DNA from: Salinisphaera sp. G21_0
GTDB lineage: Bacteria > Pseudomonadota > Gammaproteobacteria > Pseudomonadales > Endozoicomonadaceae
DNA length: 64,000 nt
Direction: 5' to 3'
Assembly: GCF_017744115.1 (NCBI RefSeq)
Contig: NZ_JAGHQW010000008.1
Span: 1 to 64,000, forward strand
Numbering within the stretch: position 1 is the first letter of the stretch; the number at the start of each line of letters is the position of its first letter. The notes beneath the pieces are model-generated. The model had not been told where the DNA came from. It searched no databases and saw only the letters and a list, made by a program, of their open reading frames with translations. Position numbers and translations under genes: made by a program. Of the stretch, positions 10,076 to 19,829 are shown in pieces.

Positions 10076-10777
10076 GTGTTCGAACTGGTGAAATCCGGTG
10101 GTTGGCTGATGGTGCCTATCCTGTTGTCTTCAGTCATTGCCATGGCAATCATCTTCGAGCGGCTCTGGACGTTGAGACCCTCACGCATTGCACCGAAAAA
10201 TACCCTTTCTCAAGTATGGAGGTGGATCAAAAGTAATGGATTGGACAATCGCAAGCTTGACCAGCTGAAAGCCGGGTCGCCCCTGGGAGAGATTCTGGCG
10301 GCTGGTCTGACCAATGCCCGCAGTGGCCGGGAAATCATGAAGGAGAGTATTGAAGAACAGGCTGGCAAGGTGATCCATGACCTTGAACGTTATCTCAATA
10401 CCCTGGGGACCATTGCCGCAATTGCTCCGCTGCTGGGCTTGCTGGGAACTGTGATCGGTATGATTGATGTCTTTACTGTGCTGATGGTTGAAGGCACCGG
10501 TAATGCCGGTGTTCTTGCTGGCGGGATTTCCAAGGCACTCATTACCACAGCAGCCGGTCTTACCGTGGCTATCCCGGCCCTGATTTTTCACCGCTATTTT
10601 ACCCGGCGCATTGATGAGCTGGTGGTTGCCATGGAGCAGGATGCCATCAAGCTGGTGGAAGTGCTGCAGGGTGACCGCAAGGGCTCTTCATCAGCTAACG
10701 GCTCTTCATCAGCTAACGGCTCTTCATCCGCTCCGGGCTCATCATCCGCTCTGGGCAGTGAGGCCAGGAAAAAATGA
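10076..10777 (+). CDS. exbB: MotA/TolQ/ExbB proton-channel protein
   Basis: 233 residues, starting at a GTG 9 bp after an aaggga ribosome site. A first transmembrane helix (residues about 10-28, WLMVPILLSSVIAMAIIFE) is followed by a cytoplasmic region and two further helices in the TolQ/ExbB core (LGTIAAIAPLLGLLGTVIGM and ALITTAAGLTVAIPALIFH). It should form a proton-driven motor complex with the downstream ExbD, with which it overlaps by 4 bp. The C-terminus ends in a repetitive tail of GSSSAN/GSSSAL-type hexads that the family normally lacks. The motor's client is not evident. The pair sits directly before lpxK, as in Pseudomonas. Confidence 0.92.
   Translation: MFELVKSGGWLMVPILLSSVIAMAIIFERLWTLRPSRIAPKNTLSQVWRWIKSNGLDNRKLDQLKAGSPLGEILAAGLTNARSGREIMKESIEEQAGKVIHDLERYLNTLGTIAAIAPLLGLLGTVIGMIDVFTVLMVEGTGNAGVLAGGISKALITTAAGLTVAIPALIFHRYFTRRIDELVVAMEQDAIKLVEVLQGDRKGSSSANGSSSANGSSSAPGSSSALGSEARKK
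10681..10756 (+). repeat. 18-bp coding repeats in the 3' end of exbB
   Basis: Four 18-bp units, two identical (ggctcttcatcagctaac) and two diverged, encode repeated GSSSA-type hexads. The unit resembles the 18-bp repeat at the start of kdsB and is read in the same frame. Confidence 0.85.
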
Positions 10778-11202
10778 ACTTTCGACGACAGATAAATCAG
10801 GAAGAGGTGTCGATCAACCTGACGCCTCTGATTGATGTGGTATTCCTGCTGCTGATTTTCTTTATGGTCTCAACCACCTTCACCAAGGAGACGCATCTGG
10901 CCATTGACTTGCCGGAATCCTCCGGAGAGGTGTTGCAGCAGCAGCCAAAGCAGATTGAGATCATCATCAGCAAGTCTGGAGATTTTGCCGTTGACGGTCA
11001 GGGGCTGGTCAATGGTCAGCTGGATACACTCAAGCGGGCACTGGGCAAAGTAAGCCAGGGAGACAGCAAGATCCCCCTGATTATTACTGCTGACGCCAAT
11101 ACGCCTTATCAGGCGGTTGTTACGGCAATGGATGCTGCCGGGCAGCTGGGTTTTACCAACCTGAGCATGACCACCCGAAAAGATACCGAGTCTGATCAGT
11201 GA
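10774..11202 (+). CDS. exbD: ExbD/TolR biopolymer-transport protein
   Basis: 142 residues. A short cytoplasmic N-terminus (MNFRRQINQEEVSINLTPLI) leads into one transmembrane helix (DVVFLLLIFFMVSTTF) that carries the conserved Asp for proton transfer in the family pattern LTPLIDVVFLLL. A periplasmic ExbD/TolR domain follows, with LPESSGE and TLDTLKRAL-like segments. The start ATG overlaps the end of exbB and the stop overlaps the lpxK start, so translation is probably coupled. It is the partner of the upstream ExbB-type protein in an energised inner-membrane complex. Confidence 0.93.
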   Translation: MNFRRQINQEEVSINLTPLIDVVFLLLIFFMVSTTFTKETHLAIDLPESSGEVLQQQPKQIEIIISKSGDFAVDGQGLVNGQLDTLKRALGKVSQGDSKIPLIITADANTPYQAVVTAMDAAGQLGFTNLSMTTRKDTESDQ

Positions 11203-12257
11203 AGCTCTGGCCCCGTTTCAGCCAGTCGGTCACAGACTCCTGGTATTCTCCTTCCGGTGGCTGGACCCGCTGTCTCAAGCCACTTAGTTGGTTATTTTCC
11301 TTTCTGGCTGCGAGAAGAAAGCAGCGTTTACTGCAGACAGCACGGTGGTCTTCGCCTGTGCCGGTCATTGTGGTGGGTAATATTTCGGTCGGTGGAACCG
11401 GCAAAACCCCTTTGGTTGCCGCCCTTGTGCGTGAATTTCAGCGAAGGGGCTACCGGCCGGGGATTATCAGTCGTGGATTTGGTGCGAAAACCGGAGGTAT
11501 GCCCCTGTCGGTCCGGCCGGATTCAGACCCGGCAAAGGCCGGGGATGAGCCGGTTATGCTCGCCCGACAGCTGCATGTCCCTTTGATTGTTGACGTTGAT
11601 CGTGTAAAGGCGGCCCGCTATCTCTGTGATCAGACAGACTGCAATCTGATCATCGCAGATGATGGATTGCAGCACTATAATCTGCAACGGCATATTGAAG
11701 TATTGGTTCTGGATGGTGACCGGTTGCTTGGCAACCAATTGTGTCTGCCCGCAGGCCCGCTTCGGGAACCACCGGAAAGAATGAGCCAGGTGGATATGAT
11801 TCTGGTCAACACCAACAATGCTTCTGTGTCAGCGAAGGCTGAGGAAGTAGAAAGTTCCCTTGGGCTGACGACGCTGGAGCGGGAAAAACTGTACTGTTTT
11901 TCCCTTGAACCTTCGGCACTGGTCAGTATGGTCGGTATTTCGCAACAAATTCCCGATAAAAGCAGGGTTCATGGTGTTGCAGGAATTGGTAATCCGGAGC
12001 GTTTTTTTAATACACTGCGCTCTTTGGGATACGATGTTATTGGGCATCCTTATCCGGATCACCACTTATTTGCACCGGAAGATATCTGTTTTAACGACGA
12101 TCTTCCGGTAATTATGACCGCCAAGGATGCCGTTAAATGCAGTGCTTTTGCCGATTACAGACACTGGTATCTGCCGGTGACGACCCGTGTATCGGGCTCA
12201 TGTATTGAGCAGCTGGTGGCAATGATTGAAGCCCGTAAGCCGGTATTTGCTGGCTGA
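11199..12257 (+). CDS. lpxK: Tetraacyldisaccharide 4'-kinase (lipid A synthesis)
   Basis: 352 residues, GTG start overlapping exbD by 4 bp. LpxK phosphorylates the 4' position of the lipid A disaccharide at the inner membrane. The N-terminal hydrophobic helix (LKPLSWLFSFLAARRK) and the Walker A loop GNISVGGTGKTP near residue 60 are present, followed by the family segments SRGFG, GDEP and DDGLQHYNL. Length matches the family. The msbA gene that often lies near lpxK is not in this cluster. Trm112 and kdsB follow at once, so this is an LPS-synthesis operon driven with exbBD. Confidence 0.95.
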   Translation: MKLWPRFSQSVTDSWYSPSGGWTRCLKPLSWLFSFLAARRKQRLLQTARWSSPVPVIVVGNISVGGTGKTPLVAALVREFQRRGYRPGIISRGFGAKTGGMPLSVRPDSDPAKAGDEPVMLARQLHVPLIVDVDRVKAARYLCDQTDCNLIIADDGLQHYNLQRHIEVLVLDGDRLLGNQLCLPAGPLREPPERMSQVDMILVNTNNASVSAKAEEVESSLGLTTLEREKLYCFSLEPSALVSMVGISQQIPDKSRVHGVAGIGNPERFFNTLRSLGYDVIGHPYPDHHLFAPEDICFNDDLPVIMTAKDAVKCSAFADYRHWYLPVTTRVSGSCIEQLVAMIEARKPVFAG

Positions 12258-12270
12258 TGGCTGAGGAACA

Positions 12271-12465
12271 ATGATGGATAAAACGCTGTTTGAAATTCTG
12301 GCCTGCCCACTGTGTAAAGGGGAAGTGCGGCCAAATAAAGAGCGTCAGGAACTGGTTTGCAGACCCTGTGGTCTTGCTTATCCGGTTCGTGACGGTATTC
12401 CTGTCATGCTCGAAGGTGAGGCGCGCACATTGACCGTTGATGAACGTTTGGATGAGGCGTCCTGA
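12271..12465 (+). CDS. Trm112/YcaR family small zinc-binding protein
   Basis: 64 residues, the family's usual size. Two Cys pairs, CPLC near residue 12 and CRPC near residue 31, form the zinc site, followed by the typical end [13 protein letters not shown]. Trm112 proteins are activators or partners of methyltransferases in eukaryotes and archaea; the bacterial role is less clear. The gene sits between lpxK and kdsB as in most gammaproteobacteria. Its stop codon overlaps the kdsB ATG (TGATG), which implies coupled translation. Confidence 0.92.
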   Translation: MMDKTLFEILACPLCKGEVRPNKERQELVCRPCGLAYPVRDGIPVMLEGEARTLTVDERLDEAS

Positions 12466-13355
12466 TGGCACAAGGCTTTTTATCGACTGAGGGCTTTTTA
12501 TCGGCTGAGGGCTTTTTATCGGCTGAGGGCTCTCCCTCTGGTGAAGGCTCTGACTTCACCGTTGTAATACCTGCCCGATTTGCTTCCAGTCGTTTGCCGG
12601 GCAAGCCACTGGCTGATATTGCGGGCAAGCCTATGGTGCAGCATGTTTATGAGCGGGCACTGGCCAGTGCCGCCAGGAAGGTCATCATTGCCACGGATGA
12701 TGAGCGTATTCTGAAGGTGGCTGAAGGTTTTGGCGCAGAGGTATGCATGACGCTGCCGGGACATCCTTCTGGCACTGACCGGTTGCAGGAAGTGGCCAGA
12801 ATCTATGGTCTGAAGGATGATGAAATCATTGTCAATGTGCAGGGTGATGAACCTCTGATCCCCCCCTCTGTGATCAATCAGGTGGCCAGAAATCTGCAGC
12901 TGTCGTCTGAGGCCGGGGCTGCTACGTTATCCAGCCCATTGACCCGGGTGGAGCAGATTTTTGATCCCGGTATTGTCAAAGTGGTTGCTGATGCCCGGGG
13001 ATATGCGCTTTATTTCAGTCGTGCACCCATTCCCTGGGCGAGGGACGATTTTGCCACGGAAGAAAAGAGAGTGTCGGCAGATGCCTGCTTTCAGCGTCAC
13101 ATTGGCATCTATGCCTATCGGGTTGGACTCCTGAATCATTATGTGACCTGGGGTGTCAGTCCGATTGAGAGCATGGAGTCTCTTGAGCAGCTTCGACTGA
13201 TGTGGCATGGCTATCGGATTCATGTGGCTGAAGCGGTGGCAACGCCGCCCCATGGTGTCGATACGGAACAGGATCTGCTGGCAGTTCGTGCATTGCTTGA
13301 AAGAGAGCAGGAACTGGACAGCCCTGAGCCCAATGAAACAACGGTCAGAGCATAA
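12465..13355 (+). CDS. kdsB: 3-deoxy-manno-octulosonate cytidylyltransferase with repetitive N-terminal extension
   Basis: 296 residues. KdsB activates Kdo as CMP-Kdo for the LPS core. The family N-terminus, [19 protein letters not shown], begins only at about residue 30. Before it lies an extension of three GFLSAE-type hexads and a fourth, degenerate one. The nucleotide-binding loop, the segments [11 protein letters not shown] and FSRAPIPW, and HIGIYAYR are all intact, so the enzyme is probably active. The only start in frame before the conserved region with good context is the ATG overlapping the Trm112 stop, so the extension is probably translated. An 18-bp DNA repeat encodes it, similar to the one in exbB. 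Confidence 0.95.
   Translation: MAQGFLSTEGFLSAEGFLSAEGSPSGEGSDFTVVIPARFASSRLPGKPLADIAGKPMVQHVYERALASAARKVIIATDDERILKVAEGFGAEVCMTLPGHPSGTDRLQEVARIYGLKDDEIIVNVQGDEPLIPPSVINQVARNLQLSSEAGAATLSSPLTRVEQIFDPGIVKVVADARGYALYFSRAPIPWARDDFATEEKRVSADACFQRHIGIYAYRVGLLNHYVTWGVSPIESMESLEQLRLMWHGYRIHVAEAVATPPHGVDTEQDLLAVRALLEREQELDSPEPNETTVRA
12475..12528 (+). repeat. 18-bp coding repeats at the 5' end of kdsB
   Basis: Three tandem copies of ggctttttatcggctgag (the first with one change), followed by a decayed fourth, encode GFLSAE hexads in front of the conserved KdsB domain. About 13 of 18 positions match the repeat in exbB. Confidence 0.9.
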
Positions 13356-13360
13356 ACAGA

Positions 13361-13852
13361 ATGACAAAAGTACTGTTCGTCTGTCTGGGAAATATCTGTC
13401 GGTCACCCACTGCCCATGGTGTGTTTGCCTATCAAGTGGCGGAAGCAGGCTTGTCAGACTGTATCAGAGTTGATTCAGCGGGCACCAGTGGCTGGCATGA
13501 TGGCGGGTTACCAGACAGCCGTTCCATGCAGCAGGCTGCGGATCACGGTTATGATCTTTCATTTATTCGCTCCCGCAAGGTTACCTCTGCTGATTTTGTT
13601 GAGCAGGATTATATTCTGGCTATGGACAGAGAGAACCTGAAGAACCTGCAAAAGATCTGCCCGCAGGAACATGCCTATAAGTTGAAGCTTTTTCTTGATT
13701 TTGCTGACCTGCCAGTCTCTGAAGTTCCGGATCCATACTACGGTGGTAACGAAGGGTTTGAGCGGGTACTTAATCTGGTTGAGCTGGGTGGGGTTGCGTT
13801 GCTGGATCATTTGCAGAAAACCCATAAGTATTTTGTCTCCAATTTCTATTGA
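13361..13852 (+). CDS. Low-molecular-weight protein-tyrosine phosphatase
   Basis: 163 residues. The phosphate-binding P-loop CLGNICRSP begins near residue 8 (Cys nucleophile and Arg, CX5R), and the catalytic Asp is in the VPDPYYGG segment near residue 129. Together these define the LMW-PTP family. In bacteria such enzymes often act on tyrosine kinases of polysaccharide export, but the substrate here is unknown. It starts 5 bp after kdsB and ends next to murB, an arrangement known from Pseudomonas. The end (HLQKTHKYFVSNFY) looks complete. Confidence 0.94.
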   Translation: MTKVLFVCLGNICRSPTAHGVFAYQVAEAGLSDCIRVDSAGTSGWHDGGLPDSRSMQQAADHGYDLSFIRSRKVTSADFVEQDYILAMDRENLKNLQKICPQEHAYKLKLFLDFADLPVSEVPDPYYGGNEGFERVLNLVELGGVALLDHLQKTHKYFVSNFY

Positions 13853-13863
13853 ATCAACTATTA

Positions 13864-14916
13864 ATGAACTTCCCGGTTAAGATTTGCGACAACTATTCCC
13901 TGGTGGAGAGAAATACCCTGGGTTTGCCGTCTACTGCCAGATACTACGCTGAGGCAAATACGGTTGCTGAATTGCAGTCGGCACTGGCTTTTGCCAGGCA
14001 AAAGCAGTTGCCGGTTATTCCCCTGGGCGGTGGCAGTAATGTAGTGCTTGGTGATTTTCTTGATGCCCTGGTTGTGCACGTTAATCTCAAGGGAAAAACG
14101 GTGTTGAGTCGTGATCAGGATTGTGTTCGGGTCAGGGCCGAGGCGGGAGAGAACTGGCATGAGTTTGTTTTATGGTCTCTGGATCATCAGGCCTATGGGT
14201 TGGAAAACCTCTCCTTGATACCGGGTAATGTTGGTGCTGCACCTATCCAGAATATTGGTGCCTATGGTGTTGAGTTGACGGATTCTTTCGTTTCGCTGGA
14301 GGCGATGAACCTGGAATCCGGGCAGGTTGAGTATTTTGACCGGCAAAGTTGCCGCTTTGGTTATCGCGATTCGGTATTCAAAAGGGAAAAGCGTGATCAG
14401 TACATTATTGTCGCTGTGACCCTGGATCTTGATGCAACATTAAAACCCAATCTGGGCTATGGCCAGTTAGGTGATCTGCTTGCCAGACGCCTGGGCGATC
14501 AGGCTCCCTCCGCAGTGGATATCAGTCGGGCTGTTTGTGATATTCGCCGGGAAAAGTTGCCGGATCCATCTGAGGTGGGTAACGCTGGCAGCTTTTTCAA
14601 AAACCCGGAGGTATCACAGTCAGAGATGGATCGCCTGAAGCAGGAATATCCGAATATCGTCGCTTATCCCCTTGGGCAGAACTGGAAACTGGCCGCTGGT
14701 TGGCTGATTGATCAGACCGGGCTGAAAGGGAAGCGTGACGGTTGTGTGGGGACATACCAGAAACAGGCTCTTGTTCTGGTGAATCACGGAGGAGCCACTG
14801 GTCGGGATGTACTGTCTTTCTCCAGGCAGGTTCAGCAGAAAGTAAATGAAAAGTTTGGTGTTCAGCTGGAAAGAGAGCCGCGGCTTTATCTGGATGATGA
14901 CAGAACACCCCTGTGA
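13864..14916 (+). CDS. murB: UDP-N-acetylenolpyruvoylglucosamine reductase
   Basis: About 350 residues. MurB reduces enolpyruvyl-UDP-GlcNAc to UDP-MurNAc with FAD and NADPH in the cytoplasm. The FAD-binding segment PVIPLGGGSNVVLG (residues about 45-58), SLIPGNVGAAPIQNIGAYG, and the C-terminal domain with NAGSFFKNP (catalytic Ser) are present. This is the Escherichia coli-type enzyme. I prefer the ATG at 13864 because MNFPVKICDNYSLVERNTLG aligns with family N-termini. A TTG at 13849, overlapping the phosphatase stop, is also possible. It is the last gene of the cluster that starts at comEC. Confidence 0.94.
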   Translation: MNFPVKICDNYSLVERNTLGLPSTARYYAEANTVAELQSALAFARQKQLPVIPLGGGSNVVLGDFLDALVVHVNLKGKTVLSRDQDCVRVRAEAGENWHEFVLWSLDHQAYGLENLSLIPGNVGAAPIQNIGAYGVELTDSFVSLEAMNLESGQVEYFDRQSCRFGYRDSVFKREKRDQYIIVAVTLDLDATLKPNLGYGQLGDLLARRLGDQAPSAVDISRAVCDIRREKLPDPSEVGNAGSFFKNPEVSQSEMDRLKQEYPNIVAYPLGQNWKLAAGWLIDQTGLKGKRDGCVGTYQKQALVLVNHGGATGRDVLSFSRQVQQKVNEKFGVQLEREPRLYLDDDRTPL

Positions 14917-15030
14917 ATCTAAGGATGCAGATTTGTGAGATGGGAGATGATTCTACGTTGCACTGATAGTAATAAACCAGAAGTCCCATGAGTTGTCCGG
15001 GACTCCTGACTGACTAGTGTTTCATATCGT

Positions 15031-15513
15031 TTAACGGACAGTAATAGTGCCAATTGTTGCTTCTTCGGTAGGAGCCTGATCGACGTACCACCATGTTCCA
15101 ACGGCCTCCTCGGCCCCGTAAGCCTGGGCGTAACGGAAGCGAATCTGGTAAGTGCCCGGTTCGTTGGGCGCAACGATGTGAAAGTCTACATCTTGCTCGG
15201 TGATATCATAGTAATGAGGGTCAAGATATCGACCATCAATTACAATGGCATTGGCAATTGTTGTTTGAGCACCTATGCCGTCAATGCCAACAATAATCTG
15301 GACAATGCTGCCTTCTTCCCGCGGCCAGAGCCATTTGTAATGGGCATGGATGCCGACAGTTTCACCGGGTTTAACGTCGGCTTCAGTGCCTTGCCCGTGG
15401 ATATCTACGTTGCTGAAAGCGATGCCTGAATATTCAACGTCTGAAAATGCAGAGCAGGATAGAATGCACAGTAAACTGGCCATTACCCATTGCTTGAATA
15501 TGTTGTTTTTCAT
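15031..15513 (-). CDS. Small secreted protein of unknown function
   Basis: 160 residues. A clear Sec signal peptide (MKNNIFKQWVMASLLCILSC) with a probable cleavage after CSAFS precedes a mature domain rich in beta strands (VKPGETVGIHAHYKWLWP, PGTYQIRFRYAQAYG) and aromatic residues. This resembles an immunoglobulin-like or carbohydrate-binding fold, but I recognise no family. It has no lipobox or anchor, so it is probably periplasmic or exported. It lies between murB and rne, which are close neighbours in related genomes, so it looks like an accessory insertion. It converges on murB. Confidence 0.75.
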   Translation of the reverse strand: MKNNIFKQWVMASLLCILSCSAFSDVEYSGIAFSNVDIHGQGTEADVKPGETVGIHAHYKWLWPREEGSIVQIIVGIDGIGAQTTIANAIVIDGRYLDPHYYDITEQDVDFHIVAPNEPGTYQIRFRYAQAYGAEEAVGTWWYVDQAPTEEATIGTITVR

Positions 15514-15710
15514 GAATTTTCCTCTGTTTTGGTTGTTTTAGTTACATGATTTACTCCCTGTTTTGATTTCTAAAATTGATAAAAGTTCCACCAGTGGCGG
15601 GTTGCGGCTCTTTTAATTTGCGTGGGAGCGAGTTCGGCAAAGATTTATTGTCCATCGCTATAGCGCAGGGTGATTTATGACTGGAGAGCCTTCTGGTGGT
15701 TTTTCAAGGC

Positions 15711-15740
15711 AAAAAAAAACGGGGTGGAAACCACCCCGTT
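15711..15740 (-). terminator. Rho-independent terminator of rne
   Basis: The stem acggggtgg/ccaccccgt with an AAA loop is followed on the minus strand by nine T residues (plus-strand A-run 15711-15719). It lies about 20 bp after the rne stop codon and is a strong textbook terminator. Confidence 0.93.
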
Positions 15741-15760
15741 CAGACCTGTATCAACCTGTA

Positions 15761-18700
15761 TTACAGGTTGCTTTCTTCAGTACGCACTTGCGGAGCTTCC
15801 TGGGTTTCGCCTTCTGGCTCGACAGTCAGTTCGATCTGCTGAGTCTGGCGCTTTGCCCTGGGGTCGTTGTGAGCACGGCTGCGACGACGACGCGGCCTTT
15901 CAACGGTTTCATCAGCAGTAACTGCTTCAGCTTCGCTGGCTTTAACCTCTGCTGTCTGGTCACGCTCAACTGCTTGTGGTACTTCTGCTGCTTTGCTCTC
16001 AGGCGCAAAAGGCTTTGGAGTCGGGGCAGTCTCAGCAGGCTTCTCCTGTTGACTTTCATGAACAACTGCCTGGTCTTCGTCAGACTGATTTAATGCCTGC
16101 TTCAGCATCTCTTCAGCTTCATTGGCGGTCATGGTCGGCTTGGGCTCGACAGCCTCTGTTTCAGCATCCGCTACAGCTGGTTTCTCGAAAGCGGGTGGCA
16201 TGGTTGCAAACGCTGGCTTGTCGAGATTATGGGAAGCGGCAACGGCTTTTGCCATTTCTGTCATCTGAGGGCGAGGGGTTGCCTTCTCCCGCTCAACGGT
16301 TGCTGCTTCTGCAGTGGCAACGGGCAGGTCAGCCTGACGTTCTTGAGTGCTGGTCTCAACGGTGGCTTGTTCTGCTTTTTTCAGTTGCGCTTCAGAATCT
16401 CCGGCTGTTGCAATCTTAAGCTCAACTGTCGGCTCTTTATCGGCAGAAGGCTGTGCTGGTGAGTCGCTCTTGGCAGGGATTTCAGGTTCGCTGACTTCCT
16501 GAGGCGCAGACTGCTGAGCTTCCCTGAGACGGCGAGGGTCATTCTTCACTCTTCTTGAGCGACGAGGTCTCCCTTCTTCCGGTGCTTCAGGGGTGTTGGC
16601 AATTGTTTGCTCTTCGACAGGAGCTTTGCTGGTTTCCTCTACCTTATCCATTGGCATGGTCGGAGCCGCAGGAGCTTCCGGGGCAGATGCAGCAGCTTTG
16701 CTGCTTTCCAGCTCAGGCTTCTCGATGCTGGCAAACGACTCTTTTTTGTCAGCACGCTTTTCCTGTGGGGCGCTTTCCTGAGTGGCAGTTTCATGAACAG
16801 CAGGCGCATTTACTGCCCCTTTAGCGCTTTCAGGCAGCAGTGGCTGTAATTGCGGTTCATTTTGTTGCTGGCGCTGAGACTGTCGGTTGTTGCGACGACG
16901 GGGCGCAGAGTTGGGGCGGCGTCGACGATCACCAGAGCCTTGTTCTGGTTCCTGGTCCTGGCGGCGTTCCTGTCTGGGTTCCCGTTGTTCCGCTACTTCC
17001 GGTTTGTCACGCTGGCGTCTTTCCTGCCTTTCGAAGCGATTTTCCTGACTGCCGGAGCGGTTGTCTGAGCGTTCCTGCTGACTCTTTTTACGCTCTTTCT
17101 GAGGACGGTTGCTGTCCTGTCTGTCGCGGCGCTGGGAATCAGTTCGGGCCTTTTTCCTGTTTTGGCCGACTTGATCACGACGCGCCGGTTGACGTTGCTG
17201 GGTGGGTTTGTTCTGGCCAGCGGATTTGTCATCGTCATTTTCAGAGTTGAAGAGGCTGCCGATGGACTTCAGCAGACTGCCAATAAATCCGGGTTTTGAT
17301 TCAGACGCTTTAATGGCTGGTGCAGGCTGTGCCGGGGCAATATTGCGAACGACAGCTTGTTGTCTGGGCTGGGGCCTGGTGGCTGTGGTCAGCTCTTCCG
17401 GGCTGGAGTCTTCGCCCTCCAGGATGATTTCGTAGCTGCTCTCGCGATCCTGAAGATTGTCGTCACGGAGGCGCTGGACATCGTAATGAGGGGTTTCCAG
17501 ATTGGCATTTGGAATGACGATGATGCGGGCATCATGGCGCTTCTCGATCTTGGCGATCATTTTGCGCTTTTCATTCAACAGAAATGCCGCCACTGGCACG
17601 GGAACCTGTGCACGAATTTCGGACGTCTTGTCCTTCATGGCCTCTTCTTCCATCAGGCGCAGAATAGACAGGGCCAGAGACTCAATATCCCGAATCGTGC
17701 CCTGGCCTGAGCAGCGAGGGCAGACCACGCCGCTGGTTTCACCCAGTGATGGGCGCAGACGCTGACGGGACATTTCCAGCAGACCAAAGCGGGAGATACG
17801 GCTGGTTTGAACGCGGGCACGATCAACCGACAGCGCCTGACGAATACGGTTCTCTACTTCCCGCTGATTCCGGTTGCTGCCCATATCAATGAAGTCGATA
17901 ACAATCAGGCCGCCAATATCGCGCAGGCGCAGTTGGCGGGCAATTTCATCCGCCGCTTCGAGGTTGGTGTTGAAGGCGGTTTCTTCGATATCGCCACCAC
18001 GGGTTGCACGGGCAGAGTTGATATCAATGGATACCAGGGCTTCTGTTGGGTCAATAACAATGGAGCCGCCGGATGGCAGTTTGACTTCACGCTGGAAGGC
18101 GGTCTCGATCTGGCTTTCAATCTGGAAGCGGTTGAACAGGGGGACGCTGTCTTTATACAGTTTGATCTTGTTCTGGTACTGGGGCATGACCTGTTTAACA
18201 AAATCCAGGGCTTCTTGATAAACCGGGGTTTTGTCGATCAGTACTTCACCAACATCCTGGCGCAGATAGTCGCGGATAGCGCGGATAATGACATTGCTTT
18301 CCTGGTAGATCAAAAATGGTGCGGAATTTTTATCGGCAGCATCTTTGATGGAGTTCCAGAGCTGCAGGAGATAGTCCAGATCCCACTGAAGGTCTTCTGT
18401 TGAACGGCCAAGGCCGGCTGTGCGAACGATGACACCCATCTCGGCCGGGATGTCCAGCTTGCTCATGGCCTCACGAAGTTCAGCACGCTCATCACCTTCA
18501 ATGCGGCGAGAGATGCCACCGGCCCGTGGGTTGTTGGGCATCAGCACAAGGTAGCGGCCAGCCAGGCTGACCAGTGTGGTCAGGGCGGCACCTTTGTTGC
18601 CACGCTCTTCCTTATCTACCTGAACGATAACCTCGGTGCCTTCCTTAATGACATCCTTGATGTTGGGACGACCACCAGTATGGCCGACGAAGTATTCCCG

Positions 18701-18922
18701 GGAGATCTCTTTTAAGGGCAGGAAGCCGTGTCGCTCTGCACCAAAGTCCACAAACGCGGCTTCCAGGCTGGGCTCAACACGGGTGATTTTTGCTTTATAG
18801 ATGTTGGCTTTCTTCTGCTCGCGGGCTCCGGATTCAATATCCAGATCGAACAGGCGCTGCCCATCGACGAGTGCAACCCTCAGCTCTTCTTGCTGGGTCG
18901 CATTGATCAACATTCTCTTCAT
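15761..18922 (-). CDS. rne: Ribonuclease E
   Basis: 1053 residues, close to the E. coli enzyme (1061). RNase E starts decay and processing of most RNAs and scaffolds the degradosome at the inner membrane. The N-terminal half is strongly conserved: S1 domain (about residues 35-125), catalytic Asp residues in [14 protein letters not shown] and IVIDFIDMG (near 303 and 346), and the zinc-link CPRC near 404. The C-terminal half is low complexity, Arg/Gln-rich then Ala/Pro/Glu-rich. It contains a basic motif twice, [18 protein letters not shown] and, near the end, [19 protein letters not shown]. These probably bind RNA or partner proteins. It is transcribed divergently from rluC across a long spacer. 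Confidence 0.97.
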   Translation of the reverse strand: MKRMLINATQQEELRVALVDGQRLFDLDIESGAREQKKANIYKAKITRVEPSLEAAFVDFGAERHGFLPLKEISREYFVGHTGGRPNIKDVIKEGTEVIVQVDKEERGNKGAALTTLVSLAGRYLVLMPNNPRAGGISRRIEGDERAELREAMSKLDIPAEMGVIVRTAGLGRSTEDLQWDLDYLLQLWNSIKDAADKNSAPFLIYQESNVIIRAIRDYLRQDVGEVLIDKTPVYQEALDFVKQVMPQYQNKIKLYKDSVPLFNRFQIESQIETAFQREVKLPSGGSIVIDPTEALVSIDINSARATRGGDIEETAFNTNLEAADEIARQLRLRDIGGLIVIDFIDMGSNRNQREVENRIRQALSVDRARVQTSRISRFGLLEMSRQRLRPSLGETSGVVCPRCSGQGTIRDIESLALSILRLMEEEAMKDKTSEIRAQVPVPVAAFLLNEKRKMIAKIEKRHDARIIVIPNANLETPHYDVQRLRDDNLQDRESSYEIILEGEDSSPEELTTATRPQPRQQAVVRNIAPAQPAPAIKASESKPGFIGSLLKSIGSLFNSENDDDKSAGQNKPTQQRQPARRDQVGQNRKKARTDSQRRDRQDSNRPQKERKKSQQERSDNRSGSQENRFERQERRQRDKPEVAEQREPRQERRQDQEPEQGSGDRRRRPNSAPRRRNNRQSQRQQQNEPQLQPLLPESAKGAVNAPAVHETATQESAPQEKRADKKESFASIEKPELESSKAAASAPEAPAAPTMPMDKVEETSKAPVEEQTIANTPEAPEEGRPRRSRRVKNDPRRLREAQQSAPQEVSEPEIPAKSDSPAQPSADKEPTVELKIATAGDSEAQLKKAEQATVETSTQERQADLPVATAEAATVEREKATPRPQMTEMAKAVAASHNLDKPAFATMPPAFEKPAVADAETEAVEPKPTMTANEAEEMLKQALNQSDEDQAVVHESQQEKPAETAPTPKPFAPESKAAEVPQAVERDQTAEVKASEAEAVTADETVERPRRRRSRAHNDPRAKRQTQQIELTVEPEGETQEAPQVRTEESNL

Positions 18923-19829
18923 AGAGTACCAAATTGCTAATGGCTACCCTGATCAGATGTTGGTGGCGAAAAGTTGTTCGTGACATTCGGTTAATCCAGC
19001 GCATTCATTGGTTTGACGGGCAATCCATCGTCTTTCCGGAAGCGCCCGGCCTGCCACCTGACGTATTCGTGGTGGCTGGCAGTGCAACTGGTTTCCTTCA
19101 GCTTTTGTACAAACTCTTCGGTGCTACCCGAGTGTACACAGGCCAACAACCGCAGGAGAGCGGTGTGGTCGGTGGTAACCAACTATCAGACTTACAGCCG
19201 GGCTTATTCAAGGGTAAGGCTGTAACGATATAGTAATCTGCATCCGTATGTTGACCGGATGCATAGTGGGGAGATGCGTTGATCGGGCGCTTCTGGCTGG
19301 TTGTGGATACGTTTGCAGGTATCACTGAGCCTTTCACTAGCATATGACCCGTCCGCTGTTCTTCATCCCTGGTATCGGGAGCGCAACCTCTGTTCTTGGG
19401 TGGCACTGTTTATCTATCACGGCAGTGGCCGTGGTCTTTAATCATTCAGTACCATGGCAGGAACTCATGCCCTCAGGGAGGGATGCAACTGGTTCATCTG
19501 CCATGATGTCTGCCTGAGCGGCTATTCCCGGAGTTACCTGGCCCGGACTTGTTCATCGGGTAAACGTAACTCCAGTTTATTTTCGGCCCGGTTAGCGGAA
19601 TTTAAGTGATGCTATCCCTTTCGGGTCATGCTCAGACTTCGTAAATCGAACTGCCTCTTCGGATAGTTACAAGGCAGTGCCACAACTATATCAGTAATCT
19701 GTAAGTGCTTCAAATGACACAAAGCTGATAACATTACCTGTACGAAAATCGCGGTAATCCCTGAAAGTCTTTTTATCTCAACCGGTTAAGGTAGAGCTTC
19801 CGGGGCTGCAACTTGGCATAAACAAATAT
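18923..19829. other. 907-bp divergent spacer between rne and rluC
   Basis: I see no convincing protein gene here; the open frames are short and lack ribosome sites. In E. coli rne has a long 5' untranslated region through which RNase E regulates its own mRNA. The left part of this spacer, transcribed leftwards, is the natural place for such a leader. The right part must carry the rluC promoter. I could not define stems or promoter boxes with confidence. Confidence 0.5.

Noticed and set aside
12404..12764. Minus-strand frames across the start of kdsB (with SADKKP repeats)
   Set aside because: They mirror the repeat at the start of kdsB; the plus-strand kdsB and Trm112 coding is clear.
18934..19406. 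Short frames in the rne-rluC spacer
   Set aside because: They lack ribosome sites, overlap one another on both strands and do not look like proteins.
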